Shown one piece after another: positions 42,902 to 51,891 of a DNA stretch of 64,000 nt (its first letter is position 1; every line of letters begins with the position of its first letter). Origin of the DNA: Corallococcus interemptor (GTDB lineage Bacteria; Myxococcota; Myxococcia; Myxococcales; Myxococcaceae); the NCBI RefSeq assembly GCF_003668875.1, contig NZ_RAWM01000001.1, positions 124,001 to 188,000 on the forward strand, given 5' to 3'. Position numbers and translations under genes: made by a program. A model generated the notes under the pieces. It had not been told where the DNA came from. It made no database searches and saw only the letters and a list, made by a program, of their open reading frames with translations.

Positions 42902-43563
42902 GCCACCACCGCCCGGCCGTCCTGCAGGTGCAGCCGCTCCTCGCACAGGCTCAGGCCCTGTTCGATGAGGTGCGTGGCCAGGACCACCGTCGTTCCACCG
43001 GCCTTCAGCTCCGCGATGACGCCCTCCATGTCCTGGATGCCCTGTGGGTCCAATTCGCCAAAGGGTTCGTCCAGGAGCGCCAGGGCCGGGGCCTTCATCA
43101 GGAGCCGCGCGATGGCCAGGCGCTTGCGCATGCCCGCGCTGAAGCCTCGCACCGGGCTGTCCGTGCGGCGGTTGAGGCCCACCCGGTTGAGCAGCGCGTC
43201 CGCGACGTCCTGGGGCGCGTCCACGCCCAACAGGCGCCCCAGCACCATCAGGTTCTGCTGCGCGGTGAGATCCTCATAGAGGAAGCTGGCGTGGGACAGG
43301 AGCGCCACGTCTCGGCGCACCGAGTCACGGTCCTTCACGGCGTCCCGGCCCAGCACCTCCACGCGGCCCGCGGTGGGCCCGAGCGCGGTGGCGATGAGGC
43401 GCAGGAGCGTCGTCTTCCCGGAGCCGTTGTGGCCGGTGAGCAGCAGGGAACGGCCGGCGGGCAGGGCGTAGGTGAGCCGCGCCAGCGCCCACCGACGCCC
43501 ATAGCGCTTGCTCACGTCGTGGAGGGCGATCGCGGGCGCTGATCCAGAGGGGAGAGGGGGCAT
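42898..43563 (-). CDS. ccmA: ABC transporter ATP-binding protein CcmA
   Basis: 221 residues. Walker A GHNGSGKTTLLRL near residue 43, signature FSAGMRKRLAIARLLM, Walker B ALALLDEPFGELD. First gene of the leftward ccm operon, driving CcmB in the inner membrane. Its start lies 332 bases from the divergent exoL start, and the two operons share this intergenic region. Confidence 0.94.
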   Translation of the reverse strand: MPPLPSGSAPAIALHDVSKRYGRRWALARLTYALPAGRSLLLTGHNGSGKTTLLRLIATALGPTAGRVEVLGRDAVKDRDSVRRDVALLSHASFLYEDLTAQQNLMVLGRLLGVDAPQDVADALLNRVGLNRRTDSPVRGFSAGMRKRLAIARLLMKAPALALLDEPFGELDPQGIQDMEGVIAELKAGGTTVVLATHLIEQGLSLCEERLHLQDGRAVVA

Positions 43564-43714
43564 CGGCGGGCCGTTTCGTAGCCTTAAAAGCGCCTGTTCA
43601 CCAGTGAAACCCCCGGGGTCGCTCGCACGAGGACAAGAAGTTTTTACGCCTGCTTCTTCCGTCGCTTCCGGCGGGGGACTGAAAGGTTTTCGCCATGGGT
43701 GGGCGCCCGACTGC

Positions 43715-43795
43715 CCTGGTACACCCAGGTACGACCCCTACAGAGGCCTTCCTGCCCTCCGGGGCACGGGGTTTCCCAGGGTTACGAGGGGTTTC
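43715..43795. promoter_or_regulatory. Inverted and direct repeats upstream of exoL
   Basis: CCTGG-TACAC-CCAGG (43715-43729) is a perfect inverted repeat overlapping a tandem repeat of GGTAC. Downstream, GGGGTTTC occurs at 43768-43775 and again at 43788-43795, two helical turns apart. These lie 20 to 100 bases upstream of the -24 element and could be activator sites. Besides these and the promoter, the 43564-43895 gap shows nothing further. Confidence 0.35.
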
Positions 43796-43812
43796 GAGCA
43801 CCTGGCTGCCCT

Positions 43813-43826
43813 GGCATCCAGCATGC
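43813..43826 (+). promoter_or_regulatory. Sigma54 (-24/-12)-like promoter of exoL-P
   Basis: CTGGCATCCAGCATGCAG has GG at 43813-43814 and GC at 43825-43826 with 10 bases between, matching TGGCA at -24 and TGCA at -12. It is weaker than the exoA promoter. Predicted start near 43838, 58 bases before the exoL ATG. In M. xanthus the operon beginning at the exoL equivalent is reported to share its NtrC-type activator with exoA-I. Confidence 0.62.
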
Positions 43827-43895
43827 AGTCACGCGGGCCGGGGCTCGTTCCAATGGGGGGAGCGGGCAGACGGCGAAAGCCGCGAGGGAGGCGTG

Positions 43896-45227
43896 ATGGC
43901 TGGGAAGGTGTTGCGGCGGGCGGCGAAGGCGGCGGCGGCGGGATTCCTCCACTACAGCGGGGTGCGCAAGGCGATGGCGGCGTACCGCCGTTCGCAGTCG
44001 GGGGGCCGGCGCATCCTCATCGTGAGCTACCACCGCGTGGTGAGCGACTTCACCGGGGAGCTGCAGCGCTCCATCCCGGGGCTGCTCATCTCCCAGGAGA
44101 CGTTCCGTCGCCACCTGGAGCAGGCGCACGCCGCGGGCTTCGAACTGGCGAGCCTGGGCGACGCGGTGGACGTGATGGCGGGCCGGCGCACGGCGAAGAA
44201 GGACCTGTTCGTGGTGACGTTCGATGACGGCTACCGCGACGTGTACCGGTACGCGTACCCGGTGCTGAAGCAGATGGGCGTGCCGGCCATCACCTATCTG
44301 CCCACCGCCTTCATCAACACGGACAAGCGCTTCAACCACGACCGGCTGTTCCACCTGCTGCGCTGCGTGCAGGAGCGCCGCTTCCGTCCGGACTACAGCA
44401 CCATGCCCGGCCCGTCCGTGCAGCTCTTGGGGCCCATCCTCTCCGGGCAGAAGACGACGTCCGCGGCGCTGGACGACTTCATTGGCGAGCACCCCACGCG
44501 CGTGCTCACCGGCATCATCGACGCGCTGGAGCAGCAGCTGGGCGGCGGCTCGGACCTGATGCCCGAGCAGGGCGACGTGATGAACTGGGACGAGGTGCGC
44601 CAGATGGCGCGCGACGGCTTCGAGTTCGGCGCGCACACGCTGGGCCACACGGTGCTGACGCTGGAGCCCACGTCCGTCGTGGAGAAGGAGATCGTCGAGT
44701 CCAAGCAGACCATCGAGCGCGAGGTCGGCGTCCAGGTGAAGGACTTCGCGTACTGCAACGGCTGGTACTCGGATGAGATGATCCGCGTGCTCCAGGCGAA
44801 CGGCTTCCGCTCGGGCGTCACCACGGAGGATTTGCCCAACCGCGTGGGCGGCGACCCGTTCGCCCTCAAGCGCAAGGTGATGTGGGAGAACTTCAGCCTG
44901 GGGATGATGGGGGACTACTCGTCGTCGCTCACGGTGTGCCAGTTCGATGACTGCTTCGGCGTGCTGGGCATGAGCCACCCGGTGCTGGGCCACCGCCCGC
45001 ACATCCTGTCCCAGGCCGTCGCTGGCGCCCCCAACATCCTGGTCCAGGAGGCGGCCGCCGCAGAGGCAGCGCTCGCCAAGGCGACGCCGGTGGAAGTCGT
45101 GGACGTGACAGCTCCGGTGCTCGTGACGGACCCCCGGGTTGCGGCCGCGGTGACGGGTGCGCAGGTCGTGGTGGCGCCGAACGTGGCCCTTGCCCCGGAG
45201 GCGGCGAAGCCGGAGGAGCTCCAGTGA
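43896..45227 (+). CDS. exoL: Polysaccharide deacetylase ExoL (NodB-like)
   Basis: 443 residues. The NodB core has TFDDGYRD with Asp110-Asp111, the first being the metal/catalytic site, and EFGAHTLGHT with His247 and His251 as metal ligands. About 130 residues lie between them, a long insertion. The C-terminal 60 residues are Ala/Val-rich. It probably removes N-acetyl groups from the spore-coat polymer. In M. xanthus the equivalent is MXAN_3259. ATG 43896 follows GAGGGAGGCG; the stop overlaps the exoM GTG. Confidence 0.92.
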   Translation: MAGKVLRRAAKAAAAGFLHYSGVRKAMAAYRRSQSGGRRILIVSYHRVVSDFTGELQRSIPGLLISQETFRRHLEQAHAAGFELASLGDAVDVMAGRRTAKKDLFVVTFDDGYRDVYRYAYPVLKQMGVPAITYLPTAFINTDKRFNHDRLFHLLRCVQERRFRPDYSTMPGPSVQLLGPILSGQKTTSAALDDFIGEHPTRVLTGIIDALEQQLGGGSDLMPEQGDVMNWDEVRQMARDGFEFGAHTLGHTVLTLEPTSVVEKEIVESKQTIEREVGVQVKDFAYCNGWYSDEMIRVLQANGFRSGVTTEDLPNRVGGDPFALKRKVMWENFSLGMMGDYSSSLTVCQFDDCFGVLGMSHPVLGHRPHILSQAVAGAPNILVQEAAAAEAALAKATPVEVVDVTAPVLVTDPRVAAAVTGAQVVVAPNVALAPEAAKPEELQ

Positions 45228-46735
45228 GTGCGTCACCCAAGCCGGCCGCGTCCTTCCTGGGACGGGCCGGCCCGTTGGTGTTGGCCCGGTTGTTCACCGC
45301 CGGGCTGACGCTGTCCATTCCGCTCGTGCTCGCCCGGGTGCTGCACCTGGACGAGTACGGCACCTACTACCAGCTGTTCCTCATCGCCACGACGCTGTCG
45401 TACGTGCTGCCGTTCGGCGTGGCGCAGAGCCTCTACTACTTCCTGCCCCGCGCGGAGGCGAAGCGGCCCTACCTGGGCCATGCGCTGCTCTTCGTCACGG
45501 GCGCGGGCGTGGTGGCCGCGGGGCTGGTGTGGTTCTTCCTGGGCCATGTCGCGGCCTACTTCAACAACCCGGCGCTGATGGATCACCGCGCGGCGCTGGC
45601 GGCCTACACCGCGTTCTTCCTGGGCAGCTACCCGCTGGAGATTTCGCTCACCAGCCAGGGCAAGACGAAGGCGTCCGCGGTGGTGTACCTGGCGTCGGAC
45701 GCGGTGCGCTCCGGCGTGATGGTGCTGCCGCCGCTCTTGGGCTTCTCCCTGCACGGGATGATGATCGCCGTGGCCTGCTTCGCGGGCCTGCGCTACGTGG
45801 CCACCTGGGTGGTGTCGCTGCGCGGCTCCACCGGTCCGCTGGTGGACTGGAAGCTGTTCAAGGAGCAGCTGGTGTACGCGGCGCCGTTCGGTGCCGCGAT
45901 GTGCCTGGCCATCCCCCAGCAGAACGCGCACATGTACGCAGTGGCGGGCGTGGTGGCCCCCGCGGTGTACGCGCTCTACCGGGTGGGCTGCTTCCAGCTG
46001 CCGGTGGTGGACCTGCTCTACACGCCCACCAGCGAGGTGCTGATGGTGCGCCTGGGCGAACTGGAGCGCGAGGGCCGGCTGGAGGAGGGCGTGGAGGCCT
46101 TCCGGGAGGCGGCCGGCAAGCTGGCGTACGTGTTCCTGCCCTTCGCGGCGTTCCTCTTCGCGGCGGCGCCGGAGTTCGTGGGGGCCATGTTCGGCCAGAA
46201 GTTCCTGCCCGCGGTCCCCATCTTCCGGGTGAGCGTGCTGGGCGTGGTGCTGTCCATCCTCCCCATGGACGGGACGCTGCGGGCCCGGGGGCAGACGCGG
46301 GCCATCTTCGCCTCGTACCTGGTGAAGGCGGTGGTGACGGTGCCGCTCCTGTGGTTCGGCGTGAAGCACTTCGGGATGATGGGCGGCATCGCGTCCTGGG
46401 CGCTGGCGGAGATGGTGGGCAAGGGGATGCTGCTCATCCGCGTGCCCAGGGCGCTGTCCACGCCCGAGCGCAAGCTGGGGCTCAAGGACGTCATCCCGTG
46501 GCGGGAGCTGGGCCAGGCGTCGCTGGCGGCGGTCGCGGCGGGCGGGAGCATCTTCCTGCTTCGCTCCGGCGTGCACGACACGTGGGTGAACCTGCCGGCG
46601 GGCTTCCTGTGGCGGGTGCTGCCGCTGGCGGTGGCGGGGCTGCTCTTCGTCATTGGGTACGTGGTGGGCCTGTATGCGCAAGGCGTTCGCCCGTGGAGCG
46701 CGCTGCAGTCCCTGCGTCCCCGGCGGGCGGGCTGA
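45224..46735 (+). CDS. exoM: Wzx flippase-like protein ExoM
   Basis: 503 residues with about 12-14 transmembrane helices, MATE/MOP-type polysaccharide transporter (GRAGPLVLARLFTAGLTLSIPLVLARVL at the N-terminus in two pieces, YYQLFLIATTLSYVLPFGVAQSLYYF-like helices). It moves the lipid-linked repeat unit across the inner membrane. The equivalent in M. xanthus (MXAN_3260) is the spore-coat flippase. GTG 45224 overlaps the exoL stop and has GGAGGAG upstream. Confidence 0.9.
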   Translation: MSASPKPAASFLGRAGPLVLARLFTAGLTLSIPLVLARVLHLDEYGTYYQLFLIATTLSYVLPFGVAQSLYYFLPRAEAKRPYLGHALLFVTGAGVVAAGLVWFFLGHVAAYFNNPALMDHRAALAAYTAFFLGSYPLEISLTSQGKTKASAVVYLASDAVRSGVMVLPPLLGFSLHGMMIAVACFAGLRYVATWVVSLRGSTGPLVDWKLFKEQLVYAAPFGAAMCLAIPQQNAHMYAVAGVVAPAVYALYRVGCFQLPVVDLLYTPTSEVLMVRLGELEREGRLEEGVEAFREAAGKLAYVFLPFAAFLFAAAPEFVGAMFGQKFLPAVPIFRVSVLGVVLSILPMDGTLRARGQTRAIFASYLVKAVVTVPLLWFGVKHFGMMGGIASWALAEMVGKGMLLIRVPRALSTPERKLGLKDVIPWRELGQASLAAVAAGGSIFLLRSGVHDTWVNLPAGFLWRVLPLAVAGLLFVIGYVVGLYAQGVRPWSALQSLRPRRAG

Positions 46736-46745
46736 TCCACCGTCG

Positions 46746-46791
46746 GGTACCGCACGCGTGGGGGGCACTTCCCTCCCCACGCGTGGGTACC
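46746..46791. repeat. Long hairpin between exoM and exoN
   Basis: GGTACC-G-CACGCGTGGGG (46746-46763) pairs with CCCCACGCGTGGGTACC (46775-46791) to give 17 base pairs with one bulged G and an 11-base loop. It begins 10 bases past the exoM stop and lies 48 bases ahead of exoN. No T-run follows, so it is not a classical terminator; it could stabilise the upstream mRNA or set exoN-P expression lower. Confidence 0.6.
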
Positions 46792-46838
46792 TACCTTCCG
46801 GGCGCAACGGAGTTCGGGTGAGGGCGAGGAGAGGCGTG

Positions 46839-47369
46839 ATGGGATTCGACGCGATGACGTTGTACCGGGTGGCTCACGGGCTGAAGAAGCGCGGGGTTCC
46901 GCTGCTGCCGGCCGTGCTGCGCAAGGCCATCTACTACCTGCACAGCTCCTACATCCCCGAGGACGCGGAGCTGGGCGAAGGCACCCAGCTGGGCTACGGC
47001 GGCATCGGCGTGGTCATCCACAAGGCGGCGAAGGTGGGCCGTCACGTCCTCATCTCGCAGCAGGTCACCATTGGCGGGCGCTCCGGCCTGGAGGGCGCGC
47101 CGGTGATTGGCGACTACGTGCGCATCGGCGCGGGCGCCAAGGTGCTGGGCAACATCCACGTGGGCGACTTCGCGGTGATTGGCGCGAACGCCGTCGTGGT
47201 GAAGGACGTGCCCTCGGGCGCGGTGGTCGCGGGCGTTCCCGCGAAGGTCATCCGTCAGGACGCGGATCCGCTCACCACGTACCAGCGTGAGATGGGACTC
47301 CTGCCCGCGCGCACGCCGCCGAAGCTGACCCAGGTTCCCCGTCCCTCGGCGCAGGCGTCCGCGCGCTAG
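46839..47369 (+). CDS. exoN: Hexapeptide-repeat serine O-acetyltransferase-like protein ExoN
   Basis: 176 residues. Left-handed beta-helix hexapeptide repeats (GYGGIGVVIHKAAKVG, VLISQQVTIGGRSG, VIGDYVRIGAGAKVLGNIHVG in two pieces, AVIGANAVVVKDVPSG) typical of CysE/LpxA-type acetyltransferases. It could O-acetylate a sugar of the repeat unit. The equivalent M. xanthus gene is MXAN_3261. GAGGAGAGGCG precedes the ATG at 46839. Confidence 0.88.
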   Translation: MGFDAMTLYRVAHGLKKRGVPLLPAVLRKAIYYLHSSYIPEDAELGEGTQLGYGGIGVVIHKAAKVGRHVLISQQVTIGGRSGLEGAPVIGDYVRIGAGAKVLGNIHVGDFAVIGANAVVVKDVPSGAVVAGVPAKVIRQDADPLTTYQREMGLLPARTPPKLTQVPRPSAQASAR

Positions 47370-47403
47370 GCACTTCGCTTCGTTCACGAAGAGGGCTTCC
47401 TTC

Positions 47404-48465
47404 ATGCGCGTGCTGCTCGTCGGGGACTACCCGCCGCCGTACGGGGGCGTGGCCATCCACGTCCGTCAACTCCATCAATTTCTGCGCGACCGCGGGGTCG
47501 AAGCGAAGGTGCTCGATATCGGGAAGGGTGGCCGGCCGGCTCCGGACGTCCTTCCTGTCAACGGCGCCGCCGCCTTCGGCCTGCGGCTCGCGGGATTCAC
47601 CTCCGCGGGCTGGACGGTCCACCTGCACACCAGCGGCAACAACCCGAAGGCGTGGGTGCTGGCGGCGCTGGTGGGCACCATGCCCGGACCGCGCTCGCCG
47701 CGCGTCATCACGCTGCACTCCGGGTTGATTCCGGACTACCTGGCGGAGTCGCAGTCCCGGCGCGTGTTCGCGCGCACGGCGCTGGCAGGCTACGCGCGGG
47801 TGATTGCCGTCTCCCCGGCGGTGCGCGACGCGGTGGTCGCGTGCGGCGTGCCGGAGGAGAAGGTCCTGGTGCATCCGGCCTTCTGCGGTTCGCAGGTGCG
47901 GCCCGGTCCGGTGACGCCGGAGGTGGAGGCCGCGCGGGCCCGGCGCAGCCCGCTGCTCGCGATGGCGCACCACCCGTCACCTGTCTATGGGCGCAAGCAG
48001 ATGTTCCGCGCGCTGAAGCAGGTGGCGGAGACGCACCCGGGCGTGGGGCTGGCGCTGTTCGGTCCGGGCACGCGCTCCGAAGAATTCATCCGCGACGCGC
48101 GCGAGCTGGGCGTGGCGGGGCTCCTGGAGGACCTGGGCGAGCTGGAGCACGCGAAGGCGCTGGGGCTGCTGTCCCGGAGCGACGTGTTCATCCGGCCCAC
48201 GACGCACGACGGGGACTCCATCTCCGTGCGCGAGGCGCTGGCCCTGGGCGTGCCGTGCGTGGCCAGCGACGTGTGCGCGCGGCCGGAGGGGACGCGGTTG
48301 TTCAAGGCCGGGGACGAGCGCTCGCTGGCGCAGGCGGTGCGCGACGCGCTGGCCGCGGGCCCGGCGAAGGTGATGGCCCCGGACGTGGGGCCGGTGTTGC
48401 TGGACGTGTACGCGGGGTTGATGCCGTCCGGCATGGCAGGTGCAGGAACCGTGAACGCGGCGTGA
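47404..48465 (+). CDS. exoO: Glycosyltransferase family 4 protein ExoO
   Basis: 353 residues with two Rossmann-like domains: LLVGDYPPPYGGVAIHVRQL at the N-terminus (nucleotide-sugar acceptor side) and the C-terminal donor domain with ALALGVPCVASDVCARPEGTRLF, the EX7E-like acidic region being RPTTHDGDSISVREAL. Adds a sugar to the lipid-linked spore-coat repeat unit in the cytosol. Required for spore coat in M. xanthus (MXAN_3262). Confidence 0.9.
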   Translation: MRVLLVGDYPPPYGGVAIHVRQLHQFLRDRGVEAKVLDIGKGGRPAPDVLPVNGAAAFGLRLAGFTSAGWTVHLHTSGNNPKAWVLAALVGTMPGPRSPRVITLHSGLIPDYLAESQSRRVFARTALAGYARVIAVSPAVRDAVVACGVPEEKVLVHPAFCGSQVRPGPVTPEVEAARARRSPLLAMAHHPSPVYGRKQMFRALKQVAETHPGVGLALFGPGTRSEEFIRDARELGVAGLLEDLGELEHAKALGLLSRSDVFIRPTTHDGDSISVREALALGVPCVASDVCARPEGTRLFKAGDERSLAQAVRDALAAGPAKVMAPDVGPVLLDVYAGLMPSGMAGAGTVNAA

Positions 48466-48552
48466 CGGAGTGGGGACGGGTGGGGCGCCTTCGGAGACGC
48501 AAGGCGCGCTTCAGGGACTTCAGCACTGAACTTTTGACTTCAGGAGTGGACG

Positions 48553-49755
48553 ATGCGGCGCAGTGAAGAGATGGACTTGTCGAAGCGGGCCCTTCGCGGG
48601 CGGGACCTGGTGGTGTTCTCCAACGACTGGGACGGGGATCCGCTGTCGAAGGTCCACATCATGCGGATCCTCTCGCGGGACAACCGCGTGCTGTGGGTGA
48701 ACAGCATTGGCAACCGCGCGCCCAAGGCGAACGCGCACGACGCGCAGCGGATCATCAAGAAGCTGAAGACGTTCACCCAGGGCATCCGCGAGGTGGAGCC
48801 CAACCTGCACGTGCTGGCGCCGCTGGCGATTCCGTTCTACGGCTCGGAGACGGTGCGCCAGGCGAACCGCCACCTGCTGCGGCTCCAGGTGCTGCGCGCG
48901 ATGAAGCAGCTGAAGTTCGAGCGCCCCATCTCCTGGAGCTTCCTGCCCGCGTCCGCGCCGGTGTCCGGCACGCTGGGCGAGGACTTCGTCGTGTACCACT
49001 GCGTGGACGAGTTCTCCGCGTTCAGCGACACGAACGGCAAGCACATCGCGGAGCTGGAGGAGCGCCTCTTGCGCCGCGCGGACATGTGCATCACGTCCGC
49101 GGAGCGCCTGTATGAGAACAAGAAGCGCCTCAACCCGCGCACGGTGCTGGTGCGCCACGGCACGGACTTCTCGCACTTCGTGAAGGCGTGCGACCCGGCC
49201 ACGAAGATTCCGGAGGACATCGCGAAGCTGCCCAAGCCCATCATCGGCTTCTTCGGCCTGGTGGCGGACTGGATTGATCAGGACGCCATCATCGCGTGCG
49301 CGAAGGCGCACCCGGAGGGCTCGGTGGTCATCGTGGGCAAGACGACGCCGGACTGCGACGACAGCCGTCTGCGCGCGGTGCCCAACATCCACATGCTGGG
49401 CCGCAAGCCGTACGCGGACCTGCCGGGCTACAACAAGGCGTTCGACGTGGCGCTCAACCCGTTCGTCATCAACGAGCTGACGCTCAACTCCAACCCGCTG
49501 AAGGTGCGCGAGTACCTGGCGTCCGGCCTGCCGGTGGTGTCGTCTGATTTGCCGGAGGTCCGCAAGGTGGGCCTGTGCCGCATCGCCACCACGCCGGAGG
49601 ACTACGTGAAGCAGGTCAACGCGGCGCTGGCGGACAACCCGGGCCCGAACCGGGAGCGCGCGGAGAAGATCTTCCACGAGAGCTGGGAGGCCCGCGTGGC
49701 GGAGATCCGCCAGCACGTGGGTGAGGCCATGCTCGCGGCGGGCAAGAAGCTGTAG
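48553..49755 (+). CDS. exoP: Glycosyltransferase family 4-like protein ExoP
   Basis: 400 residues. GT-B fold: DLVVFSNDWDGDPLSKVH near the start, VVYHCVDEFSAFSDTN, VLVRHGTDFSHF, and the C-terminal NIHMLGRKPYADLPGYNKAFDVALNPF with NPLKVREYLASGLPVVSSD carrying the Glu-x7-type donor-binding residues. Final gene of the exoL-P order (MXAN_3263 in M. xanthus). ATG 48553 has AGGAG 6 bases upstream. The 64 bases to the next, convergent gene hold no clear terminator. Confidence 0.9.
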   Translation: MRRSEEMDLSKRALRGRDLVVFSNDWDGDPLSKVHIMRILSRDNRVLWVNSIGNRAPKANAHDAQRIIKKLKTFTQGIREVEPNLHVLAPLAIPFYGSETVRQANRHLLRLQVLRAMKQLKFERPISWSFLPASAPVSGTLGEDFVVYHCVDEFSAFSDTNGKHIAELEERLLRRADMCITSAERLYENKKRLNPRTVLVRHGTDFSHFVKACDPATKIPEDIAKLPKPIIGFFGLVADWIDQDAIIACAKAHPEGSVVIVGKTTPDCDDSRLRAVPNIHMLGRKPYADLPGYNKAFDVALNPFVINELTLNSNPLKVREYLASGLPVVSSDLPEVRKVGLCRIATTPEDYVKQVNAALADNPGPNRERAEKIFHESWEARVAEIRQHVGEAMLAAGKKL

Positions 49756-49819
49756 GTCCGTCGGGCGGCAGGAGGGCGCGGGTCCGGAGCGTGCGAGCGC
49801 CCCGGGCACCGCGCCTTCG

Positions 49820-51004
49820 TCATTCCTGGAGGCCACCCGCGCGGCCCGTCACGCGGCGCTCCAGGAGGGCGTAGCGGCGCGCGAGGCGGGTGTAGTCCGC
49901 GGGGCGGATGGGAGTCTTCTCGCGCGTGCGCACGAGGTCCTCCTTCGCGTCCAGGTAGTCGCGCGCGGGCACGCCGCAGGTCTCCTCCAGGAGGCGCGCG
50001 GCCTCCGCGTCCGGCAGGGAGGGGGCGATGCCCAGGCGCTCGTGCATCAGGCGGCGCAGGCCCGTGTCGAGCTCCGGCAGCAGCTCCGCCTCCACCTTCG
50101 CGCGGCGCATGAGCCAGCCCAGGGAGCGCACGTACTCGCGAGACGAGCGGTGCCGCTCCACGCGCACGGGCCGGGGCGCGCCGAAGCGGGTGCCTCGGGA
50201 GATGACGTAGACGAGCCCCACGGCGAGGCTCTGCGCGATGAAGACCCAGAGTCCCTGGGACAGGGGAGGGCGGGTGACGACGGCGTGGTGGAACTCGTCG
50301 AAGCGCAGGGGCCCGCGCGCGGCGAGCGCATCCCAGAAGCGAAGGTTGTCGAGCAGTTCCAGGCGCCGGTTCTCCGCGAGGTCCGGGCCGGCGGTGACGT
50401 AGACCTCGCCCTGGCCCAGTCCCCAGCGCCACACCACGCCCGCGCCGCCCAGGCCCGCCAGAGGCACGGCGTCCTCGTGCTCCATGCGCAGGCTCCGGTC
50501 CCGGGCCACGCGCAAGAGGGACAGGTCTCGCAGCGGGCCCGCGGGCAGCCACACGTCCACGGTGACGCCGGCGGGGTCTACCCATTCGGAGGCCAGGCCC
50601 TGGTGGTTCGTGCCGGGCAGCGCGCCCGAGACGATGTGCAGCCACTCCTCCATGCCGGGCTGGTGGATGCCCAGCGCGTGAGGCGACAGGTACACGAGCG
50701 TTCCGCCGCCCCGGACGAAGCGCTCCAGTGAGGAGACCTCTTCCTTGGTGATGGGCTGGGCCTGGGGCGCGGCGATGATCAGCGTGCGAGTGCCGGAAGG
50801 AATGGACTCCAGGGACGACGTCTGCGCGCTGACGTCCCGTCCACGTTCCTGCAGATAGACAAACAAGGCCTTGAGCCCCAGAGGGCCCGGGTTCGAGATG
50901 GACGGAACAGGCGAGTCCGGCGGGGCCTCATGCGAGGCCAGGCCCACGGCCAGCGCCACGGCGATCATCAACCCCAGGACGACCGCGACGCGCGCGTTCC
51001 TCAC
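49820..51004 (-). CDS. DUF4350 membrane protein
   Basis: 394 residues. N-terminal transmembrane helix (VAVVLGLMIAVALAVGLA), a soluble domain with a class-I-glutamine-amidotransferase-like pattern (GGGTLVYLSPHALGIHQ), then a second helix near residue 255 (LWVFIAQSLAVGLVYVI) and a cytosolic, Arg-rich tail. The DUF4350 family usually sits in operons with MoxR, DUF58 and DUF4129 genes. Here only the DUF4129 gene and a multi-TM gene are next to it, and no MoxR ATPase is visible. It starts with GTG overlapping the preceding stop. Confidence 0.82.
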   Translation of the reverse strand: MRNARVAVVLGLMIAVALAVGLASHEAPPDSPVPSISNPGPLGLKALFVYLQERGRDVSAQTSSLESIPSGTRTLIIAAPQAQPITKEEVSSLERFVRGGGTLVYLSPHALGIHQPGMEEWLHIVSGALPGTNHQGLASEWVDPAGVTVDVWLPAGPLRDLSLLRVARDRSLRMEHEDAVPLAGLGGAGVVWRWGLGQGEVYVTAGPDLAENRRLELLDNLRFWDALAARGPLRFDEFHHAVVTRPPLSQGLWVFIAQSLAVGLVYVISRGTRFGAPRPVRVERHRSSREYVRSLGWLMRRAKVEAELLPELDTGLRRLMHERLGIAPSLPDAEAARLLEETCGVPARDYLDAKEDLVRTREKTPIRPADYTRLARRYALLERRVTGRAGGLQE

Positions 51005-51885
51005 GGCCGGCCCTCCGCGAGCGAGCCGTGCAACTGCTCCACGGACTCCACGAAGCGAGTGGCCTCTTCGCGCGACACCGGCTCCAGTGAATAGAAGGCC
51101 TGGTCGTACCAGCCCACCAGCCGTTCCACTTCACCCGTCACGCGCGCGGGGGCGCCTCTAGAGGGCAGCTCCGCGGCGAGCTCGCGGTTTGTCTTCACGC
51201 GGTCCGGCCGCGCCAGCTTGCGCTGCTCCAGCGTGGACAGCAGGCCCAGCAGTCCCTCGCGGATGGCCTCGCGCGCGTCCTCCGTCTCCAGCGCGGTGCG
51301 CGCCCGGCCCAGGTGTTCTCCAGGCGTGTCCAGCTCAAGAGGCGCGGCTTCACCTTCCACACCCGGCGTGGTGACTGCCTTCCGGTTGCGGCGCCAGCGA
51401 ACCCGCAGCACACCGAACAGCACCACCGCCAACGCCAGGCCCAGCATCACCGCGCGCGTCGCCACCGCGAAGCCCTGCGCGCCGCGCGATTCGAAGAGGC
51501 CCTCCAGCCAGTTCTGAAGCTCGTGCAACAGGCGCGTCAGCAGGTCGCTGTTGCGCTGCCGGGCCCTCGCGAACTCCGGCCGGTCGAGGATGGCGCGCAG
51601 CCGCTCCGGTTCGCTTGTCACGCCGGGAGACACCGCGGGCTCCGCGTCCAGGGCGCACACGGCCTCCAGATAGACGGAGAGCTGCCGGGCCCGGTCGGGC
51701 GGCGTCTGTCCGGAGGTTCCTGGCGGCAGGGGGACGCCCTCCAGCGCCTCCACCAGCCGGTTCACCTCCGCGTTGAACGCGTCAGGCCGCGAGCGCGCCG
51801 TGTCCTCGAGCCGGCGCGACACGGCCTCCCGGTCCGCGCACGGGGGCAGGGCAGCCAGCAGGAGGAGCAGGGGCAGGGCGGGCAC
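51001..51885 (-). CDS. DUF4129 membrane protein
   Basis: 294 residues. Signal peptide-like start (ALPLLLLLAALPPCADRE), a periplasmic helical domain, one transmembrane helix (residues about 142-160, AVMLGLALAVVLFGVL) and a cytosolic DUF4129 domain at the C-terminus with REGLLGLLSTLEQRKLARPDRVKTNREL. The family is linked to transglutaminase-like and MoxR-type envelope systems. It overlaps the downstream DUF4350 gene by 4 bases. Confidence 0.82.
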   Translation of the reverse strand: MPALPLLLLLAALPPCADREAVSRRLEDTARSRPDAFNAEVNRLVEALEGVPLPPGTSGQTPPDRARQLSVYLEAVCALDAEPAVSPGVTSEPERLRAILDRPEFARARQRNSDLLTRLLHELQNWLEGLFESRGAQGFAVATRAVMLGLALAVVLFGVLRVRWRRNRKAVTTPGVEGEAAPLELDTPGEHLGRARTALETEDAREAIREGLLGLLSTLEQRKLARPDRVKTNRELAAELPSRGAPARVTGEVERLVGWYDQAFYSLEPVSREEATRFVESVEQLHGSLAEGRP

Positions 51886-51891
51886 GGGAGG

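Noticed and set aside
46746-46791. Rho-independent terminator between exoM and exoN
   Set aside because: No T-run follows the stem and the next gene continues the operon.
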